A stretch of 63,193 nt of DNA from Candidatus Saccharimonadota bacterium. GTDB lineage: Bacteria > Patescibacteriota > Saccharimonadia > Saccharimonadales > UBA4665. Location of the stretch: positions 1 to 63,193 of the forward strand of contig JAGORO010000005.1 of NCBI GenBank assembly GCA_018062785.1, read 5' to 3'. Shown one piece after another: positions 25,871 through 34,760 of the stretch (positions within the stretch are counted from its first letter, which is position 1; each line of letters begins with the position of its first letter). The translations under genes and the position numbers were made by a program. Under the pieces are notes generated by a model. That model saw only the letters and a list, made by a program, of their open reading frames with translations, searched no databases and was not told the DNA's origin.

Positions 25871-26552
25871 TTTTTCTAGGCTTTCTAATTTTTCTAGGTG
25901 GTAGGTGCCTTTTGACCCTCTCGTGGCCATGATGTTCAACCAGCCCGTACCGGTTGTGCCCGATGGTTTGCTCCTGAATTTCGATAACAGACATAAATAC
26001 GACGAGGAGCCCAATGGCGACTAGCCAGTCACCGCCCGACACTTGCCCAAGGTAGGTATGCGCCAAGAACCAAGGTTGCGTCGACATCCACGTTACGAGT
26101 AGTAGGGGCAAGAAGGCTATGAGCAAGTACAGTACTCCCCAAACGGACTTACCGTGCGCGCGCAACACAGGATGTAATCTGGCGATGTAATACCCAAGAC
26201 ACAAGAGCGCAGTAACGAGCGCCGCCGTAAAGGCTTGCTTGGCAATGATGTGCCCATGGTCCACGCCCTCGAGCCCAAGATCGCGCCGCCAGAAGTACAG
26301 CATGTACGCCGTGTAGGCGATGGCCGCAAACCAGACGGCTCGCCAGCGTACTAGGTGTCGCTGTACGGCAGAGTGCCCCCTGTCTCGCAACTGCAAGTAG
26401 AGCAGGAGTGCGACGACGGGCAGGGCGGTCACTAGACCGGCAAGGTGCAGAAACATTGCCACCGCAATGCCATAAACGAAGAATATAAGCGCAACGGTCC
26501 ATACGACGAACCGGAAGATCGAGCGCAGTACTGTGTTGTGATTCTTAACCAT
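25842..26552 (-). CDS. Multi-pass membrane protein
   Basis: 236 residues. I chose the ATG at 26552 because TATACT on the minus strand (26564 to 26559) ends 6 nt before it; the GTG nine codons earlier would be inside the promoter. About six hydrophobic spans are visible (VVWTVALIFFVYGIAV, LVTALPVVALLLYL, FAAIAYTAYMLYF, FTAALVTALLCLGYYI, LYLLIAFLPLLLVTW, WLVAIGLLVVFMSV), with a basic Lys/Arg-rich C-terminal tail. Function unknown. The 3' end overlaps the convergent kinase gene. Confidence 0.72.
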   Translation of the reverse strand: MVKNHNTVLRSIFRFVVWTVALIFFVYGIAVAMFLHLAGLVTALPVVALLLYLQLRDRGHSAVQRHLVRWRAVWFAAIAYTAYMLYFWRRDLGLEGVDHGHIIAKQAFTAALVTALLCLGYYIARLHPVLRAHGKSVWGVLYLLIAFLPLLLVTWMSTQPWFLAHTYLGQVSGGDWLVAIGLLVVFMSVIEIQEQTIGHNRYGLVEHHGHERVKRHLPPRKIRKPRKTTRKKTQQS

Positions 26553-26758
26553 AAGCTTAGTATACGATACTTTTGCCACTCCTAACTATACGAAGTGGAC
26601 TAGGAAATAATAACGTATTGAGTAGAGCGTACCGCACTATACAGCTATACAAAGCCATGTAGGATGTATGCCATCGGATACGGCAGGTCTACAATATGCT
26701 CACGGAGGATTCACAAAAGGCATTGTACACCAGGAGTAATTATGGTGGAAGGACACAA

Positions 26759-26783
26759 AATATTGTAATAAAATTATAATATT
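26759..26783. promoter_or_regulatory. Inverted-repeat operator before the AbrB-Doc module
   Basis: AATATTGTAAT (26759-26769) and ATTATAATATT (26773-26783) are inverted copies with one mispaired position per arm and a 3-base gap. It lies just upstream of TATACT (26786-26791), which ends 7 nt before the antitoxin ATG. The place fits autorepression by the antitoxin. Confidence 0.7.
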
Positions 26784-26798
26784 GTTATACTGTTTGGC

Positions 26799-27020
26799 AT
26801 GGCATTTACGACAACCCAGAAGCTTATCAAGATCGGCTCAAGTAGGGGTGTAATTCTCCCTGCTAGGGAACTTAAGCAACTAGAGATTAGCGGAGATGAT
26901 GAGCTAGAGATAATTGTGCGCAAGAAAAGTGGCGCAAGCTCGAACGAAGAAGTACTTGCTGCTGCCGAAGGTATCATGCACAAGTACCGCGAAGCCTTTC
27001 AGAATCTGGCCGATCGATGA
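26799..27020 (+). CDS. AbrB/MazE-type antitoxin
   Basis: 73 residues. The pattern QKLIKIGSSRGVILPARELK and then GDDELEIIV is the swapped-hairpin AbrB/MazE DNA-binding domain (about residues 7-50). The C-terminal 25 residues would wrap and neutralise the toxin. It overlaps the Doc-like gene by 4 nt (ATGA), as usual for toxin-antitoxin pairs, and has its own inverted-repeat operator upstream. Probably leaderless. Confidence 0.88.
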   Translation: MAFTTTQKLIKIGSSRGVILPARELKQLEISGDDELEIIVRKKSGASSNEEVLAAAEGIMHKYREAFQNLADR

Positions 27021-27412
27021 ACTTCAAAACCATAGATATTGAGCAGTTGCTTATGCTTCACTCGCTCGTACTGGCGAAAACAGGTGGTGGCGATGGTGCC
27101 CGCGATGTCGGGCGTCTAGAATCAGCCGTCGCGACGCAAACCCAAGAAGTGTTTGGGAGCGAGCTATATAGCACAATATTCGAAAAAGCCGCTGCGGTCG
27201 GCAGGGGGATCGTAGCCGATCACCCGTTTGTCGACGGAAATAAACGGACGGCCATGCTTGCCGCGCTTACCATCCTAGGCGTCAATGACTACGAGCTCAT
27301 CGCGACCAATAAACAGCTAGAAGACTTTGCAGTCCAAGCAGCCGTCGACCACCTAGAAGTGGCCGACATCACCACTTGGCTCAAGGCACATTCCCAGCCA
27401 AAAATAGCCTAG
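27017..27412 (+). CDS. doc: Doc/Fic-family toxin
   Basis: 131 residues. The Fic motif reads HPFVDGNKRTA near residues 69-79, matching Doc (HxFxDANKRTA), which phosphorylates EF-Tu. A Doc-type partner upstream is an AbrB/MazE-like antitoxin instead of the usual Phd, a known alternative pairing. Its start codon overlaps the antitoxin stop. The gene ends one base before the end of a convergent cysteine-rich peptide gene. Confidence 0.9.
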   Translation: MNFKTIDIEQLLMLHSLVLAKTGGGDGARDVGRLESAVATQTQEVFGSELYSTIFEKAAAVGRGIVADHPFVDGNKRTAMLAALTILGVNDYELIATNKQLEDFAVQAAVDHLEVADITTWLKAHSQPKIA

Positions 27413-27481
27413 CTAGTTACACTTGCAGCCGTCGGTGCAGGTGCAGCACTGGCAGCAGTTGCAGGTTTTGTCTGAATCCAT
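27413..27481 (-). CDS. 22-residue cysteine-rich, metallothionein-like peptide
   Basis: Eight of the 22 residues are Cys, at positions 7, 9, 10, 12, 13, 15, 19 and 21, in C-x-C-C-x-C-C-x-C patterns; the rest are small or polar, with Asp and Lys. This resembles a metallothionein domain or other soft-metal-binding peptide. A strong ribosome site (AAGGAGGG) sits 7 nt before the ATG, and TACAAT lies 24 nt further up on the same strand, supporting expression. The frame also continues upstream as a longer open frame antisense to polA, which I take as accidental. Confidence 0.6.
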   Translation of the reverse strand: MDSDKTCNCCQCCTCTDGCKCN

Positions 27482-27607
27482 ACGCAAACCCTCCTTACTA
27501 TCATTATTGTAGATCCAGGCAGAGATGTTGTCTGTACGGTTTTGTACAAATCTTGTGCAAATATCGAACAAACGCGAGAATAGCGAGCGTGGGGTATAAT
27601 AACAGAT

Positions 27608-30256
27608 ATGGCAAAAGAGGTGCAGCCCAAGCGACTTGTGGTAATCGACGGTAAAAGCGTGTTTTATCGTGGCTACTATGCCATGGGCAGCTTGGCGACC
27701 AAGGACGGTACGCCAACAGGTGGAGTGTTTGGCTTTGCGACAATGGCGCTCGAAGTCATCCGCAAACTCAAGCCCGACTACGTTGCGGTAGCGTGGGATA
27801 AGCCCAAGACCAACATCCGTAAACGGCTCGAAATCTACCCCGAATACAAAGCTGGGCGCAAGCCGGCTCCCCCTGATTTTTATGAACAAATCCCAGTACT
27901 GCACGAGTTGCTCGGTGCCTTTGGCTGGCCACTGTACGAGCTCGACGACTTCGAAGCCGACGACATTATGGGTACGCTCGCTGTGCAGGCACGCGAGCAG
28001 GGGCTCGAGACGCTACTCGTTACCTCCGATATGGATATGCTGCAGCTCGTAAACGGTAACGTCAAGGTCTACGCACTCAAGAAGGGCCTAAGCAATATCG
28101 AGCTGTACTCGCCCGAGAGCTTTACGGCCAAATACCAGATCGATGTCGATCAATTTTTGGACCTCAAGGCACTCAAAGGCGATAGTTCCGATAACATCCC
28201 AGGCGTGCCGGGCATTGGCGAAAAAACCGCCATCCAACTTTTGCTCGAATACAAAACGCTCGACGGTGTCTACGACAATCTCTGGCAGATAAAAGAAAGT
28301 GTGCGCAAAAAACTTGAGGCTGGCAAGGAGCTAGCTTACATGAGCAAAAAACTTGGTGCCATTTGGTGTGACGCGCCGTTGCCGCTCGACCTCAAGAGCA
28401 TGAACGACCATCGCCCTAATCCAGAAAAGATCATGGAGCTACTCCAAAAGCTAGAATTCAAATCGCTGGTACGCCAAGTGCCAAGTATACTGGGTGTAGA
28501 ATTACAGCCACAAGAAGGGCCGCAAGCTTTGCAAGATTTCTCGGGTGGCAAGACTACGTACATCCAAAATCAAGATGAACTAGCAGGGGTAAAATTAGCC
28601 AATGGCGATGAAATAGTAGTGGTGAGCCGCAACGCAGGTATGGCCGGACGCGACCCATTGACGCTTGTTATCTCCAATAAGCCGAGTAGTGTTTATGCCG
28701 TCGACCTCACAAAAGTTTCGCTCGACGAGGCATTTCTGACCCAGCTCGCGGAGTGCAAGCTTGTAGGGTACGACCTAAAGTCGACGTTCAAAATGCTGCT
28801 CGATTTGGGCATGCAAACACTGCCTACTGTCTCGCACGACGTGCTGTTAACATCGTTTGTCGAAAACAGTTTGCGGCGCGATCTCAGTCTGAGTGAGCTT
28901 GGCGGAGACGTTGGCTATGACGGCAGTTCATTTGCAGACCTAAGCACCGAAGAATTCATCGAAAGAGCGGCGCAGATGGTGGCGATCATTCGCGCACTGA
29001 CAGCCGAGCAGCGTGCGCACATCCACGAAACTCCTACGCTCGAGGCTCTTGTACAAGATGTAGATGGCCCGGTTGTGCCGGTGTTGGCTCGCATGGAATA
29101 CGAAGGCATTTTGCTGGATACGACATATCTAAAAGACTTTGCCGAGCAGATAAATGACAAAATATCAGACCTCGAACAAGAAATTTATGGACACGCAGAT
29201 TCGCAGTTTAATATTGCCAGTCCGGCACAACTGGCTGTCGTACTTTTTGAAGATTTGGGGTTGCCAACCCAAGGTATTAAAAAGGGCAAGACTGGCTACA
29301 GTACGGCCGCAAGTGAGCTCGACAAGCTTCGACATGCGCATCCCATCACCGACCTCATTAGTCAGTACCGCGAAGTCACTAAGCTCAAGAATACCTATAT
29401 CGATACTTTGCCGCGGCAGGTCGATGGACATGGCCGAGTACACACCACTTTTAACATGACCGTCGCGCAGACCGGTCGGCTTAGCAGCGAAGGCCCGAAC
29501 CTTCAGAATATTCCAGTCCGAACCGAGCTGGGCAAGCACATCCGAACAGCCTTTGTAGCCGGCAAAGGTCGCAAGCTAGTGAGCGCAGACTACAGTCAGT
29601 TCGAGCTGCGATTGGCAGCAGCAATGAGTGGCGATACCGAAATGATCGATATGTTCAATCGCGGGGCAGATATTCACATGACCACGGCCGCACAAGTGTA
29701 TGGGCGCGAGCAAGAAGACGTAACTAAGCAGATGCGTTCGGCCGCCAAGACAATTAACTTTGGTGTGCTGTACGGCATGAGTCCGCACGGTCTGGCGGCA
29801 GCGACAGGTATGACATTTACGGCCGCCAAGGAATTTATCGATGAATACTTCAAGCTCCGCGCGCCGCTACTGGGCTACCTCGATGGCCTCAAGGAAAAGG
29901 CACGCACCGATGGTTACGTCGAGACACTACTCGGTAGGCGCCGGCCAATGCCAGATATCAAATCGAGCAATTTTATTGTGCGTAGCGCCGCCGAACGTGC
30001 GGCCATGAATATGCCTATTCAGGGTACCGAGGCGGACTTGATGAAGCTGGCAATGGTGGCGGTCGATAAAGAGCTGGGGCAGTTCGAGGGGGCTAAACAG
30101 CTTCTGCAAATTCACGACTCTATATTGGTCGAGTGTGCGGAGGAAGACGCCGAAGCTATTGCTAAAAGTATGCAGCAAACCATGGAGTCGATCTACGAAC
30201 TGCCGGTAGCGCTTGCCGTCGATACATCCATTGGTGATAACTGGGGAGAATTGTAA
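27608..30256 (+). CDS. polA: DNA polymerase I, proofreading residues missing
   Basis: 882 residues. N-terminal 5'-3' exonuclease/FEN domain (VIDGKSVFYRGYYA, then DDFEADDIMGTLA, VTSDMDMLQLV, GDSSDNIPGVPGIGEKTA), a degenerate 3'-5' exonuclease domain lacking the DxE motif, and a full family A polymerase domain (SADYSQFELRLAAAMSGD, RSAAKTINFGVLYGMSPHG, QIHDSILVE). Repairs gaps and removes RNA primers. TATAAT at 27595-27600 ends 7 nt before the ATG: probably leaderless. Its TAA overlaps the next ATG (TAATG). Confidence 0.97.
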   Translation: MAKEVQPKRLVVIDGKSVFYRGYYAMGSLATKDGTPTGGVFGFATMALEVIRKLKPDYVAVAWDKPKTNIRKRLEIYPEYKAGRKPAPPDFYEQIPVLHELLGAFGWPLYELDDFEADDIMGTLAVQAREQGLETLLVTSDMDMLQLVNGNVKVYALKKGLSNIELYSPESFTAKYQIDVDQFLDLKALKGDSSDNIPGVPGIGEKTAIQLLLEYKTLDGVYDNLWQIKESVRKKLEAGKELAYMSKKLGAIWCDAPLPLDLKSMNDHRPNPEKIMELLQKLEFKSLVRQVPSILGVELQPQEGPQALQDFSGGKTTYIQNQDELAGVKLANGDEIVVVSRNAGMAGRDPLTLVISNKPSSVYAVDLTKVSLDEAFLTQLAECKLVGYDLKSTFKMLLDLGMQTLPTVSHDVLLTSFVENSLRRDLSLSELGGDVGYDGSSFADLSTEEFIERAAQMVAIIRALTAEQRAHIHETPTLEALVQDVDGPVVPVLARMEYEGILLDTTYLKDFAEQINDKISDLEQEIYGHADSQFNIASPAQLAVVLFEDLGLPTQGIKKGKTGYSTAASELDKLRHAHPITDLISQYREVTKLKNTYIDTLPRQVDGHGRVHTTFNMTVAQTGRLSSEGPNLQNIPVRTELGKHIRTAFVAGKGRKLVSADYSQFELRLAAAMSGDTEMIDMFNRGADIHMTTAAQVYGREQEDVTKQMRSAAKTINFGVLYGMSPHGLAAATGMTFTAAKEFIDEYFKLRAPLLGYLDGLKEKARTDGYVETLLGRRRPMPDIKSSNFIVRSAAERAAMNMPIQGTEADLMKLAMVAVDKELGQFEGAKQLLQIHDSILVECAEEDAEAIAKSMQQTMESIYELPVALAVDTSIGDNWGEL

Positions 30257-30810
30257 TGAGCACAAGACAATCGGACACGTACTTCTTATACGTACGGCAT
30301 GGGGAGAGCGAGGCAAATGCAGCAAAAATCGTTGGTACGCCATTTGCCAAGCTGACAGAAAATGGGATTGCCCAAGCGCGCAAAACAGGCGAAGAGCTCC
30401 GCGAAGAAGGCGCAACGTACATTGTATGTTCGCCGTTTATTCGAGCACAGCAAACAGCTGAAATAATTGCTGGAGAACTAGGCATTGAGCTACGGCATAT
30501 TGCACTGATGCACGAGCTTCACGAGCGTCGCATGGGTGCAGCAGAAGGCCAGCCGAAAGTAAACGAAACCGAATGGTTTTATGGACCAACCGATGTAGAA
30601 GGCATGGAGGGACAACAGGAGCTCATTGATAGATCTCATGTCGCTCTGGCGAAGATTAAGCAGTTGAGTCAGACAGGCAAAGTTATTGTAGTAGGGCACG
30701 CCGTGAGTGGATTTTATCTTATCCAAGCAGCAAAGGGTGTTACACGCCCCGAAGAGCTCGAAGATTTTCACCAAATGCCAAACGCAGATTACATACGTGT
30801 CGAGGTGTGA
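30256..30810 (+). CDS. Histidine phosphatase (phosphoglycerate mutase-like)
   Basis: 184 residues. Catalytic motif YVRHGESEAN near residues 12-21, SPFIRAQQTAE near 58, and the second catalytic His in VVGHAVSG. Such proteins remove phosphate from sugars, nucleotides or proteins; the exact substrate is unknown. It overlaps polA by one base (TAATG), so it is translated by reinitiation on the polA message. Confidence 0.9.
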   Translation: MSTRQSDTYFLYVRHGESEANAAKIVGTPFAKLTENGIAQARKTGEELREEGATYIVCSPFIRAQQTAEIIAGELGIELRHIALMHELHERRMGAAEGQPKVNETEWFYGPTDVEGMEGQQELIDRSHVALAKIKQLSQTGKVIVVGHAVSGFYLIQAAKGVTRPEELEDFHQMPNADYIRVEV

Positions 30811-30903
30811 TGCCAGCGGTAACAGCCCCAAAATAGTGACATTCTTTACAGCCTAAAGTCATACATTCTCGTATAGTCTTTGTGGTAATCAGGAGGCATA
30901 TTT

Positions 30904-31272
30904 ATGACATATGAACACACCCCCAAGGTATTGACTGAAGCAGAGGCAGGGCTCATTGCGTACTACAAACGAGGCAGCTCTGACCGTGAACAAAACAGAG
31001 GGGCGTATGCCGCAAGTAGTGCAGATATATTGGGTGTATCGGCCATGTCTGGTGCTGCCGCTATGCCTCCGGGCTCCGTGCAGAGAACCGCATCAAGCCT
31101 ACACGCTGAGCAGCCAGCCGAGCTGGAACAGCCGATGTTGCACGACCCTACTATCGCCAAAGCGACCGAAGGTGGACATGCAATGCCGGCTACGAATCCG
31201 CACGCTGCGAGCACGGCATACAGTCTAGAAAATCGCATACTCAATCCGCCTCCAGCTGACTCTATCGGTTAG
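30904..31272 (+). CDS. Ala/Pro-rich small hypothetical protein
   Basis: 122 residues, low-complexity, rich in Ala, Ser, Pro and Met, with an AEAGLIAYYKRG segment near the N terminus. No signal peptide or membrane span. A good AGGAGGC ribosome site precedes ATG 30904 and TATAGT lies further up. No family recognised. Its frame runs the whole length without rare features, so it is probably real. Confidence 0.6.
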   Translation: MTYEHTPKVLTEAEAGLIAYYKRGSSDREQNRGAYAASSADILGVSAMSGAAAMPPGSVQRTASSLHAEQPAELEQPMLHDPTIAKATEGGHAMPATNPHAASTAYSLENRILNPPPADSIG

Positions 31273-31293
31273 TTTCGTGGTATCATTGCTCGT

Positions 31294-31716
31294 ATGAGCG
31301 AGCAGCAGTTTCAGGTGGGTGTGAAAGCATTGGTGCGCCGTGATGACGGCAAAATTTTGCTGCTGCGCGAGGCTGACCACCCCGACAGTTATTGGGATTT
31401 GCCCGGCGGCAGGGTAGAACTGGGTGAATCATTGGCAGAGACTCTCCAGAGGGAGCTGCGCGAAGAAATCTGCGGTGAGATAGCTGGCGAACCAGAGCTA
31501 ATCACGGCCGTTGTGGCCAAAAAAGTTATTCGCGATGCTCGCGGAGAGTTCGCGCTTCTACTTGCCGTATACAATGTTGCTATCCAAGATCCAGAGTCGG
31601 TGCGCTCCGGCGAAGAGGGCGTCGTGCTTGAGTGGTTTACGCCTATCGAGGGCGCAGAGCGACTAAGAGATAAGTTCCCCGAAGAATTCCAGTCTTACGC
31701 ACGAGGTCTGGTGTAA
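31294..31716 (+). CDS. Nudix hydrolase
   Basis: 140 residues. Nudix box visible from GGRVELGESLAE to REEICGEI, about residues 35-60. Such small enzymes hydrolyse nucleoside diphosphate derivatives such as oxidised or non-canonical nucleotides; the substrate is not predictable. TATCAT at 31281-31286 ends 7 nt before the ATG: probably leaderless. Its stop overlaps the next ATG by one base (TAATG). Confidence 0.92.
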   Translation: MSEQQFQVGVKALVRRDDGKILLLREADHPDSYWDLPGGRVELGESLAETLQRELREEICGEIAGEPELITAVVAKKVIRDARGEFALLLAVYNVAIQDPESVRSGEEGVVLEWFTPIEGAERLRDKFPEEFQSYARGLV

Positions 31717-32663
31717 TGTTCAAGGGTGGGTGGACTGTTGCGCGCGAGCGTGAGTTTGGTCCAAGACGCTGGGCGTACATCACACGAGGCTATAAAAAGC
31801 GTGATTTTGCCGCTGATCATCCGTTCGAGTCATCGAGGGGTGTGTATGGCGATGTCCAAACAGAGCTTCGCAATACCGTACAGAAAACACGTGGTCGGTG
31901 GCGCCAGTATCAAGACGTAGGTTATCTCCGGCCGATTGCCGCTGCCGCCACGACAGAGGCAATTGCGACCAATGACGCAAAAGTCTGGCTCAGGGCTTTG
32001 GTGCTGCGAGCTCCTAGGGCGGCTCAAGCGCAACGACAAATGGACAAGCACCCGCACGGTTTTCGTGGCAAGGAAGAGCGAACACTGGAGCTTATAGACT
32101 TCAATGACGCATTCGTGTCGACGGTACTGTGTCTGCCCAAGGATGAGCTCGGCAAGTTTGCAGACGAGGCAAGGCTGCTGATGGATTGGTTTTGCAAGCG
32201 TGTTGGTGTGGCTGGGTTTAGCAATTTGCAATACGACGGCATCGTTCGAGGCCTGAGTAGGGAGATCGCTGTGTATCATGGCGCAAAAGAGCAGGGTCTA
32301 ACGGCAGAATTAACTGGGAGGCATGCCGACGCTATGGGCATCGACGTGATTGTGAGCGACCCAGCATCAAAAAAATACATAAACATCGATTGCAAAACCC
32401 CCTCGGCATACCGCCATCGTCTTGGTGACTTGGTTTTCGATGGTCGCAAGACAGAGACCGAGCTGCTCGAGGCAGATACGCTCGGCTACTCCATAGAAAT
32501 AAACGGCCACGATAGCGAAAAAGTAGAGGTAGTCTTGCTCCGAATCGACCCCGAAAAATTCGGTGATGTACAAAACTTCGAATTTGCACGCCCCGACGAG
32601 CTCGGTAGTGCGCTCCGCTATCTTATTGAGCATTTTGGCCAAGAAGCGACACTACGAACATAG
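31716..32663 (+). CDS. Hypothetical protein with a possible PD-(D/E)xK-like nuclease motif
   Basis: 315 residues. The C-terminal half reads ADAMGIDVIVSD followed by YINIDCKTPSAYRHR, close to the D...IDxK core of PD-(D/E)xK endonucleases (Mrr/Holliday-like folds). The N-terminal half is basic (REREFGPRRW, KTRGRWRQY) and could contact nucleic acid. No Walker motif. Overlaps the Nudix gene by one base, so it is coupled to it. Nuclease activity is only a suggestion from the motif. Confidence 0.55.
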   Translation: MFKGGWTVAREREFGPRRWAYITRGYKKRDFAADHPFESSRGVYGDVQTELRNTVQKTRGRWRQYQDVGYLRPIAAAATTEAIATNDAKVWLRALVLRAPRAAQAQRQMDKHPHGFRGKEERTLELIDFNDAFVSTVLCLPKDELGKFADEARLLMDWFCKRVGVAGFSNLQYDGIVRGLSREIAVYHGAKEQGLTAELTGRHADAMGIDVIVSDPASKKYINIDCKTPSAYRHRLGDLVFDGRKTETELLEADTLGYSIEINGHDSEKVEVVLLRIDPEKFGDVQNFEFARPDELGSALRYLIEHFGQEATLRT

Positions 32664-32686
32664 ATAATTTGCTATACTCGAAGGTA

Positions 32687-32953
32687 ATGAAAGAGGTACA
32701 AACTATGGATGAACGAGTCGCCAAACAGCTTGCGCGCCAGCTCAAGATAATGAATTTCTGGATTACGTTCTTCGGGACAATAATCGTTATTCTTATGCTC
32801 ACTATTGGCTTTTTTGTATACAAAACGGTCGTATTTGTGCGCACAACCCAAGAGCAAATTGTTCAGATTCAGACCAAAGCTGCCGACACCCTAAATATCA
32901 AGGACGATGTTTGTAAAAACGCGCTTCTTTCTACGACGGAATACTGTAAGTAG
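32687..32953 (+). CDS. Small single-span membrane protein
   Basis: 88 residues from ATG 32687, chosen because TATACT at 32673-32678 ends 8 nt before it. Basic N terminus, membrane helix near FWITFFGTIIVILMLTIGFFVYKTV, then a short tail with two Cys (VCKNALL, EYCK). No family recognised. Confidence 0.65.
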   Translation: MKEVQTMDERVAKQLARQLKIMNFWITFFGTIIVILMLTIGFFVYKTVVFVRTTQEQIVQIQTKAADTLNIKDDVCKNALLSTTEYCK

Positions 32954-33016
32954 CTATGCCACGCAACGGTGTGATAATTGCATAATATTGACGTATATGC
33001 TATAATATAAAGAGTT

Positions 33017-33592
33017 ATGAGAGCTGTACGGTTTATCATGTTTTTACTCGCCTGTATCTTTCTGATATGGATGGTGGTATTCCTGCTGTCTCGCGCATTC
33101 AGTAGCGGCTCTAGCTCTAGGCCAGAAGAACTGAAGCGAGCCGATCTCAGTTCGTACGAAAGCTCAACAGCCTCAGTGTACATAGACGGACCGATCGTCC
33201 TCGACCAAGAGCATCACGCACTTCGAATAACAGTCGATCACAACGAAGCGCGCATACAAAAAATCGTGGGCTATGAGGGCAGGGTAGAGGAAGAACGAAG
33301 CTATCCGAAGACAACAGATTCATACGTAGTGTTTCTCAAGGCTCTCGAGCAAGCAGCATTTATGGATGGCGATACGACATCGAAGGAAACCGAAGTAGGT
33401 AAGTGCCCCCAGAATAACCGGTATGTTTTTGCTTTAGAAAATAGTGGAGAACAAGTCTTTAGGTACTGGAAGACTCCTTGTGGTCAAGGGACGTTTAATG
33501 GCGATGCTGAACAAACAATGTGGCTATTTCGTAGTCAAATCCCCAGCAAGGATTTTAGTGACATCACCAATGACCTACTGATGTCCTACTAG
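33017..33592 (+). CDS. Membrane-anchored hypothetical protein
   Basis: 191 residues. N-terminal basic residues, a membrane helix (FIMFLLACIFLIWMVVFLL), a Ser-rich linker and a ~140-residue extracytoplasmic domain with two Cys (KCPQNN and TPCGQG) that may form a disulfide. Extended -10 TGCTATAAT at 33001-33006 ends 10 nt before the ATG. No family recognised. Confidence 0.7.
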   Translation: MRAVRFIMFLLACIFLIWMVVFLLSRAFSSGSSSRPEELKRADLSSYESSTASVYIDGPIVLDQEHHALRITVDHNEARIQKIVGYEGRVEEERSYPKTTDSYVVFLKALEQAAFMDGDTTSKETEVGKCPQNNRYVFALENSGEQVFRYWKTPCGQGTFNGDAEQTMWLFRSQIPSKDFSDITNDLLMSY

Positions 33593-33607
33593 GGTATACT
33601 TAAGCTC

Positions 33608-34177
33608 ATGATTCGAGCAGTACTCTTCGATTTATACGGTGTAGTTGCATTTACGGGCTGGCAGGACTTTAAGCAAAAATACTTTGCGGATAAGCCAGAA
33701 GCTTGGGAGCGCCTGCGACAAGTTGGCAAGGACGTCGATACTAAGCGAGCAACCTATAATGAGCTTGTATCGGAGGTTGCAAAGGCAACCGGTGTCGGGG
33801 TAGCAGTAGTTAGGAAGAGCCTCGAAGAAGTAGAGGTAAATCGTGAGCTGCTTGGCTGTATCGCGCGCGAGCTAGGTGGCCTCAAGAAAGCTATTTTGAG
33901 CAACGCCAATACAGATATAACGACCAAAATACTTAACGATGACGAAGCAAAGCTGTTCGACGAAATAATCCTGTCTGCCACCGTCGGCTTTGCTAAGCCC
34001 GATGTGCGAATGTTTGAGGCGGCAGTTGCCGCGCTCGATGTAGCCCCGAGCGAGTGTATATTCGTCGATGATAAAATCGAGAACATTCAGGCCGCGGAAG
34101 CATTGGGTATGCGAGGAATACAGTTCGAAACTACCGAGCAGGTCATGCTGGCCATAGCTAAGGAGATAACAGAGTGA
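33608..34177 (+). CDS. HAD-family hydrolase (first of a tandem pair)
   Basis: 189 residues. HAD motifs: LFDLYGVV (nucleophile Asp), ILSNANTD, and AKPDVRMFEAAVAAL with IFVDDKIENI. It resembles sugar- or nucleotide-phosphatase-type HAD proteins. TATACT at 33595-33600 ends 7 nt before the ATG. It overlaps the next HAD gene by 4 nt. About 190 residues each, with similar motif spacing, so the pair probably arose by duplication. Confidence 0.9.
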   Translation: MIRAVLFDLYGVVAFTGWQDFKQKYFADKPEAWERLRQVGKDVDTKRATYNELVSEVAKATGVGVAVVRKSLEEVEVNRELLGCIARELGGLKKAILSNANTDITTKILNDDEAKLFDEIILSATVGFAKPDVRMFEAAVAALDVAPSECIFVDDKIENIQAAEALGMRGIQFETTEQVMLAIAKEITE

Positions 34178-34758
34178 TAAAGGCGATTGTTTTTGACTGT
34201 TTTGGAGTGTTGGTGACGGATAGTTTGCAGCTTATGGTGCAGGATTTGGCCGCGTCGAACCCGAGTGCCGCACAGGAGGTTCGAGATTTGGTCGGATTAT
34301 CCAACAGAGGGATTATTGATCCGGCAGAGGCTCGGCCCAAAATCGCCAAGTTATTCGGCGTAACAACCGAGCAGTATGTACAGGCAATTTTAAAGGGCGA
34401 AGACAAAAATACGCAGCTTCTCGACTATATTCGTGAACTACGCACAACATACAAAATTGGTATGCTGAGCAACATTGGCTCGAATAGTTTGCATAAACGG
34501 TTTAGCGACGAAGAACTCGAGGAACACTTCGATATTGTGGTTGCTTCTGGTGATATTGGCTATGCCAAGCCAGATCGGCAAGCATACGAAATTGTGGCCG
34601 AACGACTCGGTGTTTCTGTAAACGAATGCGTGTTTACTGATGACAGGGAGGGCTTTTGTGAGGCAGCTCGTCTATGCGGTATGCAGGCAATTCTGTTCGA
34701 AGATTTTACGCAGTTCAAGCGTGATCTGGCGCTCCTTCTCGAGCTACACAAACAGTAG
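34174..34758 (+). CDS. HAD-family hydrolase (second of a tandem pair)
   Basis: 194 residues from GTG 34174, overlapping the stop of the previous gene (GTGA). HAD motifs: VFDCFGVL, MLSNIGSN, AKPDRQAYEIVAERL and VFTDDREGF. The cap region differs from the first copy, suggesting a different substrate. Translationally coupled to it. Confidence 0.9.
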   Translation: MIKAIVFDCFGVLVTDSLQLMVQDLAASNPSAAQEVRDLVGLSNRGIIDPAEARPKIAKLFGVTTEQYVQAILKGEDKNTQLLDYIRELRTTYKIGMLSNIGSNSLHKRFSDEELEEHFDIVVASGDIGYAKPDRQAYEIVAERLGVSVNECVFTDDREGFCEAARLCGMQAILFEDFTQFKRDLALLLELHKQ

Positions 34759-34760
34759 GT

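Noticed and set aside
26742-26768. 8-codon ORF with GGAG before the AbrB gene
   Set aside because: Too short to judge; it lies across the inverted-repeat operator and may be chance.
27413-27904. 163-residue minus-strand frame ending in the Cys-rich peptide
   Set aside because: Its first ~140 codons are antisense to polA and have no ribosome site; only the last 22 codons from ATG 27481 have one.
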